Shown: positions 46,324 through 55,319, counted from the first letter of the stretch. The stretch: 64,000 nucleotides of DNA from Microbacterium hibisci (GCF_015278255.1 NZ_JADIJC010000005.1:186001-250000), one strand, 5' to 3'. Made by a program: numbers and translations. Notes: generated from the sequence alone by a model not told the origin.

Positions 46324-49167
46324 ATGACGCAGCCGCTCGATTCCGCACCACTGACCGAAGCCCGCCTCACCGTCGCCCGTCCGTGGGCGCTGCCGGCTGA
46401 CGATGTGCTGGCGCACCTCGAGGCCGACGCGGCCGGGCTGCGCGCCGACGACGCGGCCGTGCGCCTCGAGATCGCCGGTCCCAACCGGCTCCCCGAGCCG
46501 GCGCGCAAGCCGGCGATCGTGCGCTTCCTCTCGCACTTCAACGACACGCTGATCTACATCCTGCTCGGTGCCGCCGTGATCAAGGCTCTGATGGGCGACT
46601 GGCTCGACTTCTGGGTCATCATGGTCGTCGCGATCATCAACGCGGTGATCGGCTACATCCAGGAGGGCCGTGCCGAGAAGGCGCTCGCCGGCATCCGCGG
46701 GATGCTGTCGGCCGATGCGAGCGCACGCCGCGACGGCGGGTGGGTCACCGTGCCGGCCGCGGATCTGGTGCCCGGCGACGTCGTGCGGCTCATGCCGGGC
46801 GACAAGGTGCCGGCAGACCTCCGGCTGCTGCAGGCGTTCCAGCTGCGCGTCGACGAGGCCGCGCTCACGGGCGAGTCGGTGCCGTCGTCGAAGCGGATCG
46901 ACCCCGTCGCGACCGACGCCGGCGTCGGCGACCGCGCGTCGATGGCCTTCTCGGGCACGATCGTCAGCGCCGGCCAGGGGCGGGGCGTGGTGACGGCGAC
47001 CGGGTCCGACACCGAGCTGGGCCGGATCCAGAGCCTCGCGGACGAGGCAGAGACGCTCGCCACGCCGCTGACGCGCCAGCTCGACGGCTTCGGGCGCGTG
47101 CTCACCGTCGTCATCCTGGCGATGGCGGCGGTCATGCTGATGATCGGGCGCTTCCTGCACGGGATGCCGTTCGACGAGCTGATCTCGGCCGCCATCGGCT
47201 TCGCCGTCGCGGCGATCCCCGAGGGTCTGCCCGCCCTCGTGACGATCACGCTCGCGATCGGCGTGCAGCAGATGGCCCGGCACAACGCCATCACGCGGAA
47301 GCTTCCGGCGGTCGAGGCGCTGGGCTCGGTCACGACGGTGTGCTCCGACAAGACCGGGACGCTGACCCGCAACGAGATGACGGTGCGCCACATCGTCACC
47401 CCGCTGGCGGAGTACGACGTCTCCGGGCTCGGATACGTGCCGGAGGGCGACATCGTCCTCGTCGGCGGGGCCGCTGCGGCGGGCGCTCCCGTGTCGTCCG
47501 ACGCCGCGGCGGATCCCGCGTCGGCCGGCTCCGAGCGCGCCGCCCCCGCGTCCGGCGACCGGGGCGACCTCGCGGCGATCCTCGCGATCGCGACCCTGTG
47601 CAACGACGCGCACATCGTGCGCGGCGACGACGGCGCGTGGTCGCTGGTCGGCGAGCCGACCGAGGGAGCCCTCAAGGTCGCGGCCATGAAGGGCGGTGTG
47701 GGCAGCGCGGGCGGGCGCCGTGTGGCGGTCATCCCCTTCGACTCCGCCAACAAGCTGATGGCGACCCTCAACGAGGGTCCCCGCTCCGGCGGAGCCACGG
47801 GCGAGGTCTCGCGCGCGATCCTCGTCAAGGGCGCCCCCGACCGGCTGCTCGAGCGCTCGCTCACCCAGCGCGGCGCCGACGGGGCCGAGCCGCTCGACCT
47901 CGCGCGCTGGGAGGACGCCGTCGCGCACCTGAGCGCGCAGGGCCTGCGGGTCCTCGCGGCCGCCCGCAAGCCGGTGCGGCCCACCACCGACGAGTTCGCC
48001 CTCGACGACCTGGTCGACCTGGAGTTCCTCGGGCTGTGGGGCATCGTCGACCCGCCCCGGCCCGAGGCCATCGCGGCGATCGCGGACTGCCACACCGCCG
48101 GCATCCGCGTGAAGATGATCACGGGCGACCACGCCGGCACGGCGCTCGCGATCGCGCACGAGATGGGCCTCGCCGGCGCCGACGCCGAGGTGCTCACGGG
48201 GGCCGAGCTCGAGGCGCTCAGCCAGGAGCAGCTGCGAGAGGTCGTCCGCGACGTCGACGTCTACGCTCGCACCAGCCCCGAGCACAAGATCCGCATCGTG
48301 CGCGCGCTGCAGTCGCACGGCGAGGTCGTGGCGATGACGGGCGACGGCGTCAACGACGCCCCCGCGCTGACGCGCGCGGACGTCGGCATCGCGATGGGCA
48401 TCAAGGGCACCGAGGCCACGAAGGAGGCGGCGGAGTTCGTCCTCGCCGACGACAACTTCGCGACCATCCGCAGTGCCATCGCCGAGGGCCGGCGCATCTA
48501 CGACAACCTGCGCAAATCGATCGTGTTCCTGCTGCCCACCAACGGCGCGCAGTCGCTCGTCATCCTCGTGGCGGTGGTCTTCGGCCTCGCCCTGCCGCTG
48601 ACGAGCGTGCAGGTGCTGTGGGTCAACATGGTGACCGCCGTCACGCTGTCGCTCGCCCTGGCGTACGAGCCTGCCGAGCGGGGCATCATGCGCAGACCGC
48701 CGCGAGCCACCGGCGGCCCGATCATCGACCGCGGCGAGCTGGGGTTCATCCTCGTGGTCTCGCTCCTCATCGGCGGCGCCGCCATGGGCGTCTTCTACGG
48801 CGTGGTGGCGACCGGCGTCGACCTCGAGGTGGCCCGCACCGAGGCCGTGCTCATGCTCGCGTTCGGACAGCTCGCGTACCTGTTCAACTGCCGCTTCCTG
48901 AGCCGTTCGAGCTTCACCCTCGACGTGCTGCGCGGCAACCGCGCGGTCTGGTGGTCGGCGATCGCCCTCGTGGTGCTGCAGCTCATCTACACCTACGTCC
49001 CGTTCATGAACGTGCTGTTCGAGTCGCGCCCGCTGCCCGCGGCATCCTGGATCCTGCCGCTCGTCGTCTCGGCGGGCATCTTCCTGGCGGTGGAGGCGCT
49101 GAAGGCGGTGCTCCGCCCACGGGGCGCGTCATCGCGTGCGGCGGGCTCGCTCAAAGGCGGCTCATAG
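46324..49167 (+). CDS. Cation-transporting P-type ATPase (P2 type, Ca2+-like)
   Basis: A 947-residue P-type pump. An N-terminal cation-ATPase domain (about 15-75) precedes the helices. TGES is in the actuator domain, PEGLP at 299-303 in helix 4, the phosphorylation site DKTGTLT with Asp342, and the hinge TGDGVND at 672-678. PEGLP in place of the heavy-metal CPC motif and ten helices indicate a P2A/P2B-like pump for Ca2+ or another hard cation. A Ser/Ala-rich insertion at about 383-410 lies in the nucleotide-binding domain. It follows prs by 53 bp; a separate promoter is not obvious. Confidence 0.93.
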   Translation: MTQPLDSAPLTEARLTVARPWALPADDVLAHLEADAAGLRADDAAVRLEIAGPNRLPEPARKPAIVRFLSHFNDTLIYILLGAAVIKALMGDWLDFWVIMVVAIINAVIGYIQEGRAEKALAGIRGMLSADASARRDGGWVTVPAADLVPGDVVRLMPGDKVPADLRLLQAFQLRVDEAALTGESVPSSKRIDPVATDAGVGDRASMAFSGTIVSAGQGRGVVTATGSDTELGRIQSLADEAETLATPLTRQLDGFGRVLTVVILAMAAVMLMIGRFLHGMPFDELISAAIGFAVAAIPEGLPALVTITLAIGVQQMARHNAITRKLPAVEALGSVTTVCSDKTGTLTRNEMTVRHIVTPLAEYDVSGLGYVPEGDIVLVGGAAAAGAPVSSDAAADPASAGSERAAPASGDRGDLAAILAIATLCNDAHIVRGDDGAWSLVGEPTEGALKVAAMKGGVGSAGGRRVAVIPFDSANKLMATLNEGPRSGGATGEVSRAILVKGAPDRLLERSLTQRGADGAEPLDLARWEDAVAHLSAQGLRVLAAARKPVRPTTDEFALDDLVDLEFLGLWGIVDPPRPEAIAAIADCHTAGIRVKMITGDHAGTALAIAHEMGLAGADAEVLTGAELEALSQEQLREVVRDVDVYARTSPEHKIRIVRALQSHGEVVAMTGDGVNDAPALTRADVGIAMGIKGTEATKEAAEFVLADDNFATIRSAIAEGRRIYDNLRKSIVFLLPTNGAQSLVILVAVVFGLALPLTSVQVLWVNMVTAVTLSLALAYEPAERGIMRRPPRATGGPIIDRGELGFILVVSLLIGGAAMGVFYGVVATGVDLEVARTEAVLMLAFGQLAYLFNCRFLSRSSFTLDVLRGNRAVWWSAIALVVLQLIYTYVPFMNVLFESRPLPAASWILPLVVSAGIFLAVEALKAVLRPRGASSRAAGSLKGGS

Positions 49168-49248
49168 GACCGGTTGACAGGATCGTGGGCGACGCACCCG
49201 CGTCGCGCACCATCCCACACGAGCCAGACCCGAGCCAGGAGGACCGTC

Positions 49249-49719
49249 ATGATCCGCACCGCACTCGCTTCCCGACCCGTCCGCGCCGGCGCGGCCCTCT
49301 CCGCCGCCGCCGGTATCGCGCTCCTCGCCGGATGTGCGCCCACCGCGTCCGAGGCCGAAGAGCCGACGACCCCCGACACCGGCTCGTCCGAGTCCACCGA
49401 CTCCGGCTCGGCCGGTTCGGGCTCGTACGCCGACGGCACCTATACCGCCGAGGGGTCGTACCCCACGCCCGAGTCGGTCGAGCAGATCACCGTCACGGTG
49501 ACCCTCGCCGACGACGTGATCACCGACGTCGAGGTGACGGGAGACCCGCAGAAGCGCGAGTCGGAGCAGTACCAGGGGCAGTTCATCGGCGGCATCGCCG
49601 ATGTCGTCGTGGGGCAGGACATCGACGACATCCAGGTCAGTCGCGTCGCCGGCTCGTCGCTCACCAGCACGGGCTTCAACGACGCGATCGAGACGATCAA
49701 GTCCGAAGCCGCGAGCTAG
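49249..49719 (+). CDS. FMN-binding domain lipoprotein (predicted covalently flavinylated)
   Basis: A 156-residue exported lipoprotein. Residues 1-28 are a signal peptide ending in lipobox LLAG-C29. A Ser/Gly/Thr-rich linker (30-60) tethers an FMN_bind domain (about 62-153), starting DGTYTAEGSY. The segment AGSSLTSTGFNDAIETI (134-150) aligns with the flavinylation motif SGAT of FMN_bind proteins, with Ser137 at the position of the modified Thr. ApbE, encoded 3 bp downstream, attaches FMN to such residues. AGGAGG lies 7 nt upstream of the ATG. Likely an extracytoplasmic electron carrier. A TTGACA at 49174-49179 may be its -35. Confidence 0.9.
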   Translation: MIRTALASRPVRAGAALSAAAGIALLAGCAPTASEAEEPTTPDTGSSESTDSGSAGSGSYADGTYTAEGSYPTPESVEQITVTVTLADDVITDVEVTGDPQKRESEQYQGQFIGGIADVVVGQDIDDIQVSRVAGSSLTSTGFNDAIETIKSEAAS

Positions 49720-49722
49720 GCC

Positions 49723-50730
49723 ATGATCGCCGCGGCGGCGTCGTGGCGCTTCGACGCGATCGGCACGGGCTGGGGGGTCGTCACGGAGCGACCACTCCCC
49801 GCGCCGGTCCGCGACGCCGTGACGGCGCGGATCGAGGCCTTCGACCGGGAGTGGTCGCGATTCCGGGCCGACTCCGCGGTGAGCGCCCTCGCGCGCGACG
49901 GCGGGTCGATTCCGGCGCCCGCCGACGCCGTCGCCATGCTCGACGCGTTCGCCGCCGTCTCGGACGCGACCGCGGGAGCGGTGAACCCGTTCGTCGGCGC
50001 CTCGCTCGAAGCGCTCGGCTACGGCGCGGACTACTCGCTGCGTGCGGGCGGGCCCGTGGCGGCGCCCGGCGACTGGCGCGAGCGCCTCGGCTGGGCGGAC
50101 GGTCGTCTCACGCTCCGCGAGCCTGCCCCCGTCGACGTCGGGGCACTGGGCAAGGGCCGGCTCGTCGACCTCGTGCTCGAGATCGTCGCGGCTTCCGTGA
50201 CCGGCGACGTGTGCGTCGACGCGAGCGGCGACCTCGCCGTCCGCGGGCGCCCGCAGCGCATCGGGCTGGAGCATCCGTACGATGCCCGTCGCGCGATCGG
50301 CGTGTGGGAGGTGACGGATGCCGCGCTCTGCGCCTCCGCGATCAACCGGCGCGCCTGGCCGTCGGCGACGGGGGAGACGCTGCACCACGTGCTCGACGCC
50401 CGGACGGGGCAGCCGGTGCGCACCATCGCCGCGACGTGGGCGGTCGCGCCGGAGGCGATGACGGCGGACGCGATCGCCACGGCCCTGTTCTTCGACGGCG
50501 GCGCGCAGCTGGCGCACGAGTGGGGCGTCGAGTGGGTCCGCATGACCACGGACGGCCGGGTCGAGTGGTCGCCGGGGTGCGGCGCCGACCTGTTCGTGGG
50601 AACGGATGCCGGCGGGCGGAGCGCGCCCGGCCCGCGACCGACCGGCCCCGTGCGAACCGAGCCCGGCCCGCGACCGGCCGGCGGCGTGCGAACCGAGCCC
50701 GGCCCGCGACCGAATAGCCTGGAAGCGTGA
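49723..50730 (+). CDS. apbE: FAD:protein FMN transferase (ApbE)
   Basis: A 335-residue flavin transferase that cleaves FAD and esterifies FMN to Thr/Ser of acceptor proteins. Family motifs are VDVGALGKGRLVD (137-149), LHHVLDARTGQP (220-231) and MTADAIATALF (246-256, with the Mg-binding Asp). No signal peptide or lipobox is seen, unlike many Gram-negative ApbE proteins, so it may act before export or rely on another route. It is adjacent to its likely substrate, the FMN_bind lipoprotein. Odd feature: a tail (302-330) made of a 12-residue repeat PGPRP-x-G-x-VRTE. Confidence 0.9.
   Translation: MIAAAASWRFDAIGTGWGVVTERPLPAPVRDAVTARIEAFDREWSRFRADSAVSALARDGGSIPAPADAVAMLDAFAAVSDATAGAVNPFVGASLEALGYGADYSLRAGGPVAAPGDWRERLGWADGRLTLREPAPVDVGALGKGRLVDLVLEIVAASVTGDVCVDASGDLAVRGRPQRIGLEHPYDARRAIGVWEVTDAALCASAINRRAWPSATGETLHHVLDARTGQPVRTIAATWAVAPEAMTADAIATALFFDGGAQLAHEWGVEWVRMTTDGRVEWSPGCGADLFVGTDAGGRSAPGPRPTGPVRTEPGPRPAGGVRTEPGPRPNSLEA
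50626..50712 (+). repeat. 36-bp tandem repeat at the 3' end of apbE
   Basis: Two full 36-bp units (50626-50661, 50662-50697) and a 15-bp partial third. Each starts CCCGGCCCGCGACCG and contains GTGCGAACCGAG. They encode the PGPRP repeat tail of ApbE and run up to the -10 box of the next gene. Confidence 0.8.
50715..50720 (+). promoter_or_regulatory. -10 box TAGCCT for the MOSC gene, inside apbE
   Basis: TAGCCT in the last codons of apbE, 6 nt before GTG 50727. It would give the MOSC and reductase genes an internal leaderless promoter. Confidence 0.5.
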
Positions 50731-51281
50731 CCGAGCCCCTCCCCGGACACGTCGTCGCGGTCGCCCGCGACGACGCGCATCGCTTCAGCAAGCCGACGCG
50801 CGAGAGCATCACCCTGATCGCCGGTCTCGGCGTCGAGGGCGACGCCCACGCCGGCACCACCGTGCAGCACCTCTCCCGCATCCGGCGCGACCCCACGACG
50901 CCGAACCTGCGTCAGGTGCACCTCATCCACGCCGAGCTCTTCGACGACGTGGCCGCCCGCGGCCACGAGGTGACCCCTGGCGCGCTCGGCGAGAACATCA
51001 CGACCGCCGGGGTCGACCTCCTCGCGCTGCCGCGCGGGACGCGGCTCGAGGTCGGCGACGACGCGGTGGTCGAGATCACCGGACTCCGGAACCCCTGCGC
51101 GCAGATCAACGGCATCTCGGAAGGTCTCATGAAGGAACTGGTCTACGTCGACGACGCGGGCGACACGGTCCGCCTGGCGGGCGTCATGTCGGTCGTGCTG
51201 CGAGGCGGCGTCGTGCGCCCGGGCGACGGCATCCGTGTCATCCTGCCCGCCGGCGCCCCCGAGCCCCTGCAGCCGGTCTGA
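50727..51281 (+). CDS. MOSC domain-containing protein (YiiM-like)
   Basis: A 184-residue single-domain MOSC protein. GLGVEGDAHAG (33-43) and GLRNPCAQI with the conserved Cys124 mark the domain that in larger proteins handles molybdenum-cofactor sulfur or reduces N-hydroxylated compounds (YiiM). Its GTG overlaps the apbE stop (GTGA), and the reductase gene follows after 4 bp. MOSC enzymes such as YiiM and mARC take electrons from flavin/ferredoxin-type reductases, so the reductase next door is a plausible donor (inference). Confidence 0.9.
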   Translation: MTEPLPGHVVAVARDDAHRFSKPTRESITLIAGLGVEGDAHAGTTVQHLSRIRRDPTTPNLRQVHLIHAELFDDVAARGHEVTPGALGENITTAGVDLLALPRGTRLEVGDDAVVEITGLRNPCAQINGISEGLMKELVYVDDAGDTVRLAGVMSVVLRGGVVRPGDGIRVILPAGAPEPLQPV

Positions 51282-51285
51282 CCCG

Positions 51286-52872
51286 ATGGGCACCCTCACC
51301 GCCGTCTGGAACCGCGTCTTCGCGGTGCTCGGCCGCGTCTCGATGTACCGCCTGGTGTACCTGGCGCTCGCCGCGCTGGCCGTCATCGCGCTGCTGCTCT
51401 CGCTGATCGACCTCGCCCTCCCGGTCGGCAACCAGCTCGTCGGCCCCGACCCGCTGCAGCTGGTCGCGACGCTCGTCGTGCTGTCGGCCGTGTGCGTGGG
51501 GGTGGATGCCGCAGCCCAGCGCGTCATGCACCTGCCGTGGCGCCTGGAGTCCTCGCTCATCACCGCCCACATCCTGCTGTTCGTGCTGCGACCCACGTAC
51601 GAGCTGGTGGGCCTTCTCGGCATCGCGATCGCGGCGGCCGTCGCCTCGCTGTCGAAGTACGTGCTCGCCTGGCGCGGGCGCCACATCTTCAACCCGGCCG
51701 CCGTCGGCGCGACCGCGCTGACGCTCTTGAGCCTGGCCTGGCCCGACCTCGGCGCCTCGGCCTGGTGGGTCGGCACTCCGGCGCTCGCGGCGCCCGTGAT
51801 CCTCCTGGGCCTCGCCGTCCTGATCCGCACCGAGAAGGTGCGCGTGATCGCGGTGTTCCTCGTGATCGCCGTCGGGGTGGCGGTCTTCCGCACCGCCGCC
51901 CAGTACCAGCAGCTCGGCCAGTCCGTCGAAGTGCTCGACATCCTCGGTCCGCTCCTGTGGTCGGGGCCGTACCTGTTCCTGGGCGCCTTCATGCTGTCGG
52001 AGCCGCTGACGCTGCCCCCGCGCCGGTGGCAGCAGCTGACGGTGGCCGCGATCGTCGGCGTCCTCGTCGGGTGGCCCATCTCGCTCGGCGCGGTGTCGCT
52101 CGGATTCGAACGCGCGCTCCTCATCGGCAACCTCGTCGCCTTCGCCTTCGCCGTGCGCACCGCCGTGCGGCTCACCCTCGTCGCGCGTGACGAGCCGACG
52201 CCGACGGTGCAGGAGCTCACCTTCCGCGTGCACGACCGCCTCGGCTTCCTGCCCGGCCAGTACCTCGAGCTCGAGGTGCCGCACCGCCACCCCGACGCCC
52301 GCGGCACGCGCCGCGAGTTCAGCATCGCCTCGTCGCCCGAGGAGCTGCCGCTGCTCAAGGTCGCGTTCAAAGAGGGCAAGACGACCGCCGCACAGAGCTC
52401 GTACAAGAAGGCGCTCGCTCAGGTGCAGCCCGGCGACGAGCTCGCGATCACCGGCGTGTGGGGTGACTTCCTCCTGCCCAAGCGCGACGCGGCCCCGATC
52501 CTCATGGTCGCGGCGGGCATCGGCGTCACGCCGTTCGTGTCGCAGCTGAACCACGCGCGCGCCGCCGGGCTGGATCGCGACATCGTGCTCGTGTACGTGG
52601 CGTCGGATGCCTCGGAGCTGGCGTACCGCGACGAGATCGAGGCATCCGGCGCGCAGGTCGTCGTCTTCACGCGCGACCGGCCCGCCGATCTGCAGCCGCA
52701 CTGGCAGTGGGCGAAGGGAGTGCGCCTCGACGCCGACGGCCTCGTGCGCGTCGTGCCCGACATCGGATCGCGGCACGCGTACATCTCGGGCCCCGCCGGC
52801 CTCATCGCCGAGCTCGCTCCTGCCCTGGAGCGAGCCCGCTCGATCACGACCGACGCCTTCAGCGGCTACTGA
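51286..52872 (+). CDS. NqrB/RnfD-like membrane protein fused to a ferredoxin-NADP reductase module
   Basis: A 528-residue fusion. Residues about 20-310 hold nine to ten membrane helices of the NqrB/RnfD type, with FNPAAVGATALTLL (135-148): GAT matches the covalent-FMN motif of NqrB/RnfD. The segment SEPLTLPPRRW resembles the conserved RnfD block near the periplasmic face. Residues about 315-528 form an FNR-type domain: FLPGQYLELEV, RREFSIASSP (FAD), VAAGIGVTPF (NAD(P)H) and YISGPAGL. It should pass NAD(P)H electrons via FAD across the membrane to flavin. The start ATG is 4 bp after the MOSC stop. It ends 80 bp before the convergent kinase gene. Confidence 0.88.
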   Translation: MGTLTAVWNRVFAVLGRVSMYRLVYLALAALAVIALLLSLIDLALPVGNQLVGPDPLQLVATLVVLSAVCVGVDAAAQRVMHLPWRLESSLITAHILLFVLRPTYELVGLLGIAIAAAVASLSKYVLAWRGRHIFNPAAVGATALTLLSLAWPDLGASAWWVGTPALAAPVILLGLAVLIRTEKVRVIAVFLVIAVGVAVFRTAAQYQQLGQSVEVLDILGPLLWSGPYLFLGAFMLSEPLTLPPRRWQQLTVAAIVGVLVGWPISLGAVSLGFERALLIGNLVAFAFAVRTAVRLTLVARDEPTPTVQELTFRVHDRLGFLPGQYLELEVPHRHPDARGTRREFSIASSPEELPLLKVAFKEGKTTAAQSSYKKALAQVQPGDELAITGVWGDFLLPKRDAAPILMVAAGIGVTPFVSQLNHARAAGLDRDIVLVYVASDASELAYRDEIEASGAQVVVFTRDRPADLQPHWQWAKGVRLDADGLVRVVPDIGSRHAYISGPAGLIAELAPALERARSITTDAFSGY

Positions 52873-52952
52873 TCCCACCCGCCCCGGCGCCCCGACGGCG
52901 GACCTCACTTCCGTCTCGCGGGGAAGAGGGGTGGGGCGCGGCCGAGCGGGGG

Positions 52953-54518
52953 TCAGGCGGGTGCGACGGGATCGGCGGGACGAGCGGGGAGGCGCACCTC
53001 GAACGTCGTGTCGCCGGGGGCGCTCGTGACACGGATGCCGCCGCCGTGGGCGTCGACGATCGCCCGGACGATCGAGAGGCCGAGGCCGGTGCCGCCGGTC
53101 TGGCGCGCACGCGACCGGTCGCCGCGCGAGAAGCGCTCGAACAGCTCGCCCTGCAGCGCGGGATCGATGCCGGGGCCGTCATCGTGGACGCGCAGGACGG
53201 CGTCGTCGCCGTCGCGAACAACGCTCACGGTCACCGTCGTGCCTGCGGGAGTGTGCGTGCGGGCGTTGGCGAGCAGGTTCGCGGCGACCTGGTGCAGTCG
53301 TCCCGCGTCGCCGGCGATGAGCACGGGCTCGTCGCCCACCTCGAGCACCCACTCGTGGTCGGGGCCGGTCGGGGTGACGTCGCCGACCTCGTCGATCGCG
53401 AGGCGGGTCAGGTCGACGGTGCCGTACACCAGCTCCTGTCCCTCGTCGAGGCGCGCGAGCAGCAGCAGATCCTCGACGAGCGAGGTCATCCGCAGCGACT
53501 GCGCCTGGATGCGCTCGAGCGACGCCTCGGTCGTCTCGAGCGTCGCCGCGCCCTGGCCTCGGTCGAGCGCCTTCAGCGACAGCTCCGAGTAGCCGCGGAT
53601 CGACGCCAGCGGGGTGCGCAGCTCGTGGCTGGCGTCGGCGACGAAGGCGCGCATGCGCTCCTCGTTGCGCTGCCTCGCGGTGAGCGACTCGTCGACATGG
53701 TCGAGCAGCGTGTTGAGCGCCTCGCCCACGCGGCCGACCTCCGTGCGCGGATCGGCCTCGCGCACGGGCACGCGCTCCGCGATCGACACGTCGCCCTGAT
53801 CGAGCCGCAGCGTCGACACGCGGGCCGCGGTGTCGGCGACGGCGCGCAGCGGCGCGAGGCCCCGCCGGATGGTCCACGCCGTCGCGACGGCGAGCAGGAG
53901 CAGGCCGCCGGCGGTGAGCAGGCCGATGGTCGTGAGCATGCGGCCGATGGTGGCGGCGACGTCGTCGCGGGAGAGCCCGACCACGATGATCGAGTTCGGG
54001 CCGAGCTGCTCGCCCTCCACCCGGAACGTGCCGACGCCGTCGACCGTCACCACGAGCGGCCCCTCCTCGGGGATGCTCGCGATGAGCTCTTCGATCTGCT
54101 TCTCGGTGAGGGCGACGACGGACGTGTCGTCGTCGACGTAGGCCGCGGTGGGCGGCTGCGGCGGCGTCTCGACCACCAGCAGCGTGCCCGGGGGGAGTGG
54201 CTGCTCCGCCAGGATCTCCTCCGCGGTCAGGCCCGCGACGACGTAGCCGTGCACCATGCTCGCGGTGCGGTTGAGCTGCGTTCTGAGGTCCCGGGCGAGG
54301 CCGTCCTCGAGCACCGTCCCCAGGATCGCGCTCGTGGCGACGGCGACGAGCACCATGATGAACGACGTGATGCCGACGACAGTGACGATGAGCTTGCGCT
54401 GCAGGGTCCACGGCGCGCGGCGCGGCAGCCGCTCCTCTTCGGGCGGCGTTGCGGAGGAGACGGATGCCTCGGCTGCGGCATCCGTCTCCCTCACCGTGGT
54501 CGCGGCGCCATCGGTCAT
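52953..54518 (-). CDS. Two-component sensor histidine kinase
   Basis: A 521-residue membrane kinase. The cytosolic N-terminus (1-42) is acidic/Ala-rich. TM1 (about 43-66) and TM2 (about 193-216) enclose an extracellular sensor of about 125 residues. HAMP (about 217-270) is followed by the dimerisation domain with phospho-His298 in ASHELRTPL, and an ATPase domain with NLLANARTHT, DDGPGID and GGTGLGLSIV. The order resembles the VanS/CutS class. It overlaps the response-regulator gene by 4 bp (ATGA), so the two are a cognate pair. The signal is unknown. Confidence 0.94.
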   Translation of the reverse strand: MTDGAATTVRETDAAAEASVSSATPPEEERLPRRAPWTLQRKLIVTVVGITSFIMVLVAVATSAILGTVLEDGLARDLRTQLNRTASMVHGYVVAGLTAEEILAEQPLPPGTLLVVETPPQPPTAAYVDDDTSVVALTEKQIEELIASIPEEGPLVVTVDGVGTFRVEGEQLGPNSIIVVGLSRDDVAATIGRMLTTIGLLTAGGLLLLAVATAWTIRRGLAPLRAVADTAARVSTLRLDQGDVSIAERVPVREADPRTEVGRVGEALNTLLDHVDESLTARQRNEERMRAFVADASHELRTPLASIRGYSELSLKALDRGQGAATLETTEASLERIQAQSLRMTSLVEDLLLLARLDEGQELVYGTVDLTRLAIDEVGDVTPTGPDHEWVLEVGDEPVLIAGDAGRLHQVAANLLANARTHTPAGTTVTVSVVRDGDDAVLRVHDDGPGIDPALQGELFERFSRGDRSRARQTGGTGLGLSIVRAIVDAHGGGIRVTSAPGDTTFEVRLPARPADPVAPA

Positions 54519-55243
54519 TGCGGCGCCTTGATCATGTAGCCGACGCCGCGCACGGTGTGGATCAGCGGCTCGTGGCCGGCGTCGATCTTCTTGCGCAGGT
54601 ACGAGATGTAGAGCTCGACGACGCTGGAACGTCCGCCGAAGTCGTAGTTCCAGACGCGGTCGAGGATCTGGGCCTTCGACACGACGCGACGCTGATTGCG
54701 CATGAGGTAGCGCAGCAGCTCGAACTCGGTGGCGGTCAGCTCGATCTCGGTGCCGGCGCGCTCGACTTCGTGGCTGTCCTCGTTGAGCGTCAGATCGCCG
54801 ACGCGCAGGATCGGCTCGGCGCCCGCGGCGTGCGCGGTGCCGGCGCGGCGCATCAGCCCGCGCAGCCGCGCCACGACCTCTTCGAGGCTGAAGGGCTTGG
54901 TGACGTAGTCGTCGCCGCCCGCGGTGAGTCCGGCGACGCGGTCGGTGACCGCGTCCTTCGCGGTGAGGAACAGCACCGGCACGTCATCGCCGGCCTGCCG
55001 CAGTCGCTGCAGCACGGCCATGCCGTCGAGATCGGGCATCATGATGTCGAGCACCATGGCGTCGGGCTCGAACTCCCGTGCCGCCTGGAGCGCCTCGAAC
55101 CCCGAGCCGGCGGTGCGGACCTCCCAGCCCTCCATGCGCAGCGCCATCGACAGCAGGTCGGTGAGCATCTGCTCGTCGTCGACCACGAGGACGCGCAGGT
55201 TCGAGCCGTCGGGACGCAGCAGGGCCGGGGCGGGGTTCGTCAT
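54515..55243 (-). CDS. OmpR/PhoB-family response regulator
   Basis: A 242-residue regulator. The receiver (about 16-130) has acidic residues D22/D23, phospho-acceptor Asp66 (VLDIMMP), Thr94 and Lys116. The C-terminal winged helix (about 145-240) includes ELTATEFELLRYLMRNQ and VRGVGYM. First gene of the two-component operon, transcribed away from an ABC exporter it may control. ATG 55243 is immediately preceded by the palindrome GCGTCCA-TTG-TGGACGC, and direct repeats CATAGGAAG with 11-bp period lie just beyond, the spacing OmpR-type dimers prefer, suggesting autoregulation. Confidence 0.95.
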   Translation of the reverse strand: MTNPAPALLRPDGSNLRVLVVDDEQMLTDLLSMALRMEGWEVRTAGSGFEALQAAREFEPDAMVLDIMMPDLDGMAVLQRLRQAGDDVPVLFLTAKDAVTDRVAGLTAGGDDYVTKPFSLEEVVARLRGLMRRAGTAHAAGAEPILRVGDLTLNEDSHEVERAGTEIELTATEFELLRYLMRNQRRVVSKAQILDRVWNYDFGGRSSVVELYISYLRKKIDAGHEPLIHTVRGVGYMIKAPQ

Positions 55244-55292
55244 GCGTCCATTGTGGACGCCTTCCTATGCGCTTCCTATGGAGCGCGCTATG
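55244..55292 (-). promoter_or_regulatory. Response-regulator promoter region: palindrome and 11-bp-period direct repeats
   Basis: GCGTCCA-TTG-TGGACGC (55244-55260) abuts the start codon. Read on the plus strand, CTTCCTATG occurs at 55261-55269 and 55272-55280, and CTATGCGC recurs at 55288-55295. The 11-bp repeat period suits tandem binding by an OmpR-type dimer. Minus-strand CACAAT, 6 nt before the ATG, is a possible -10 box. Confidence 0.5.
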
Positions 55293-55319
55293 CGCCCGCT
55301 GTGAAATCCGCGGCCATCT

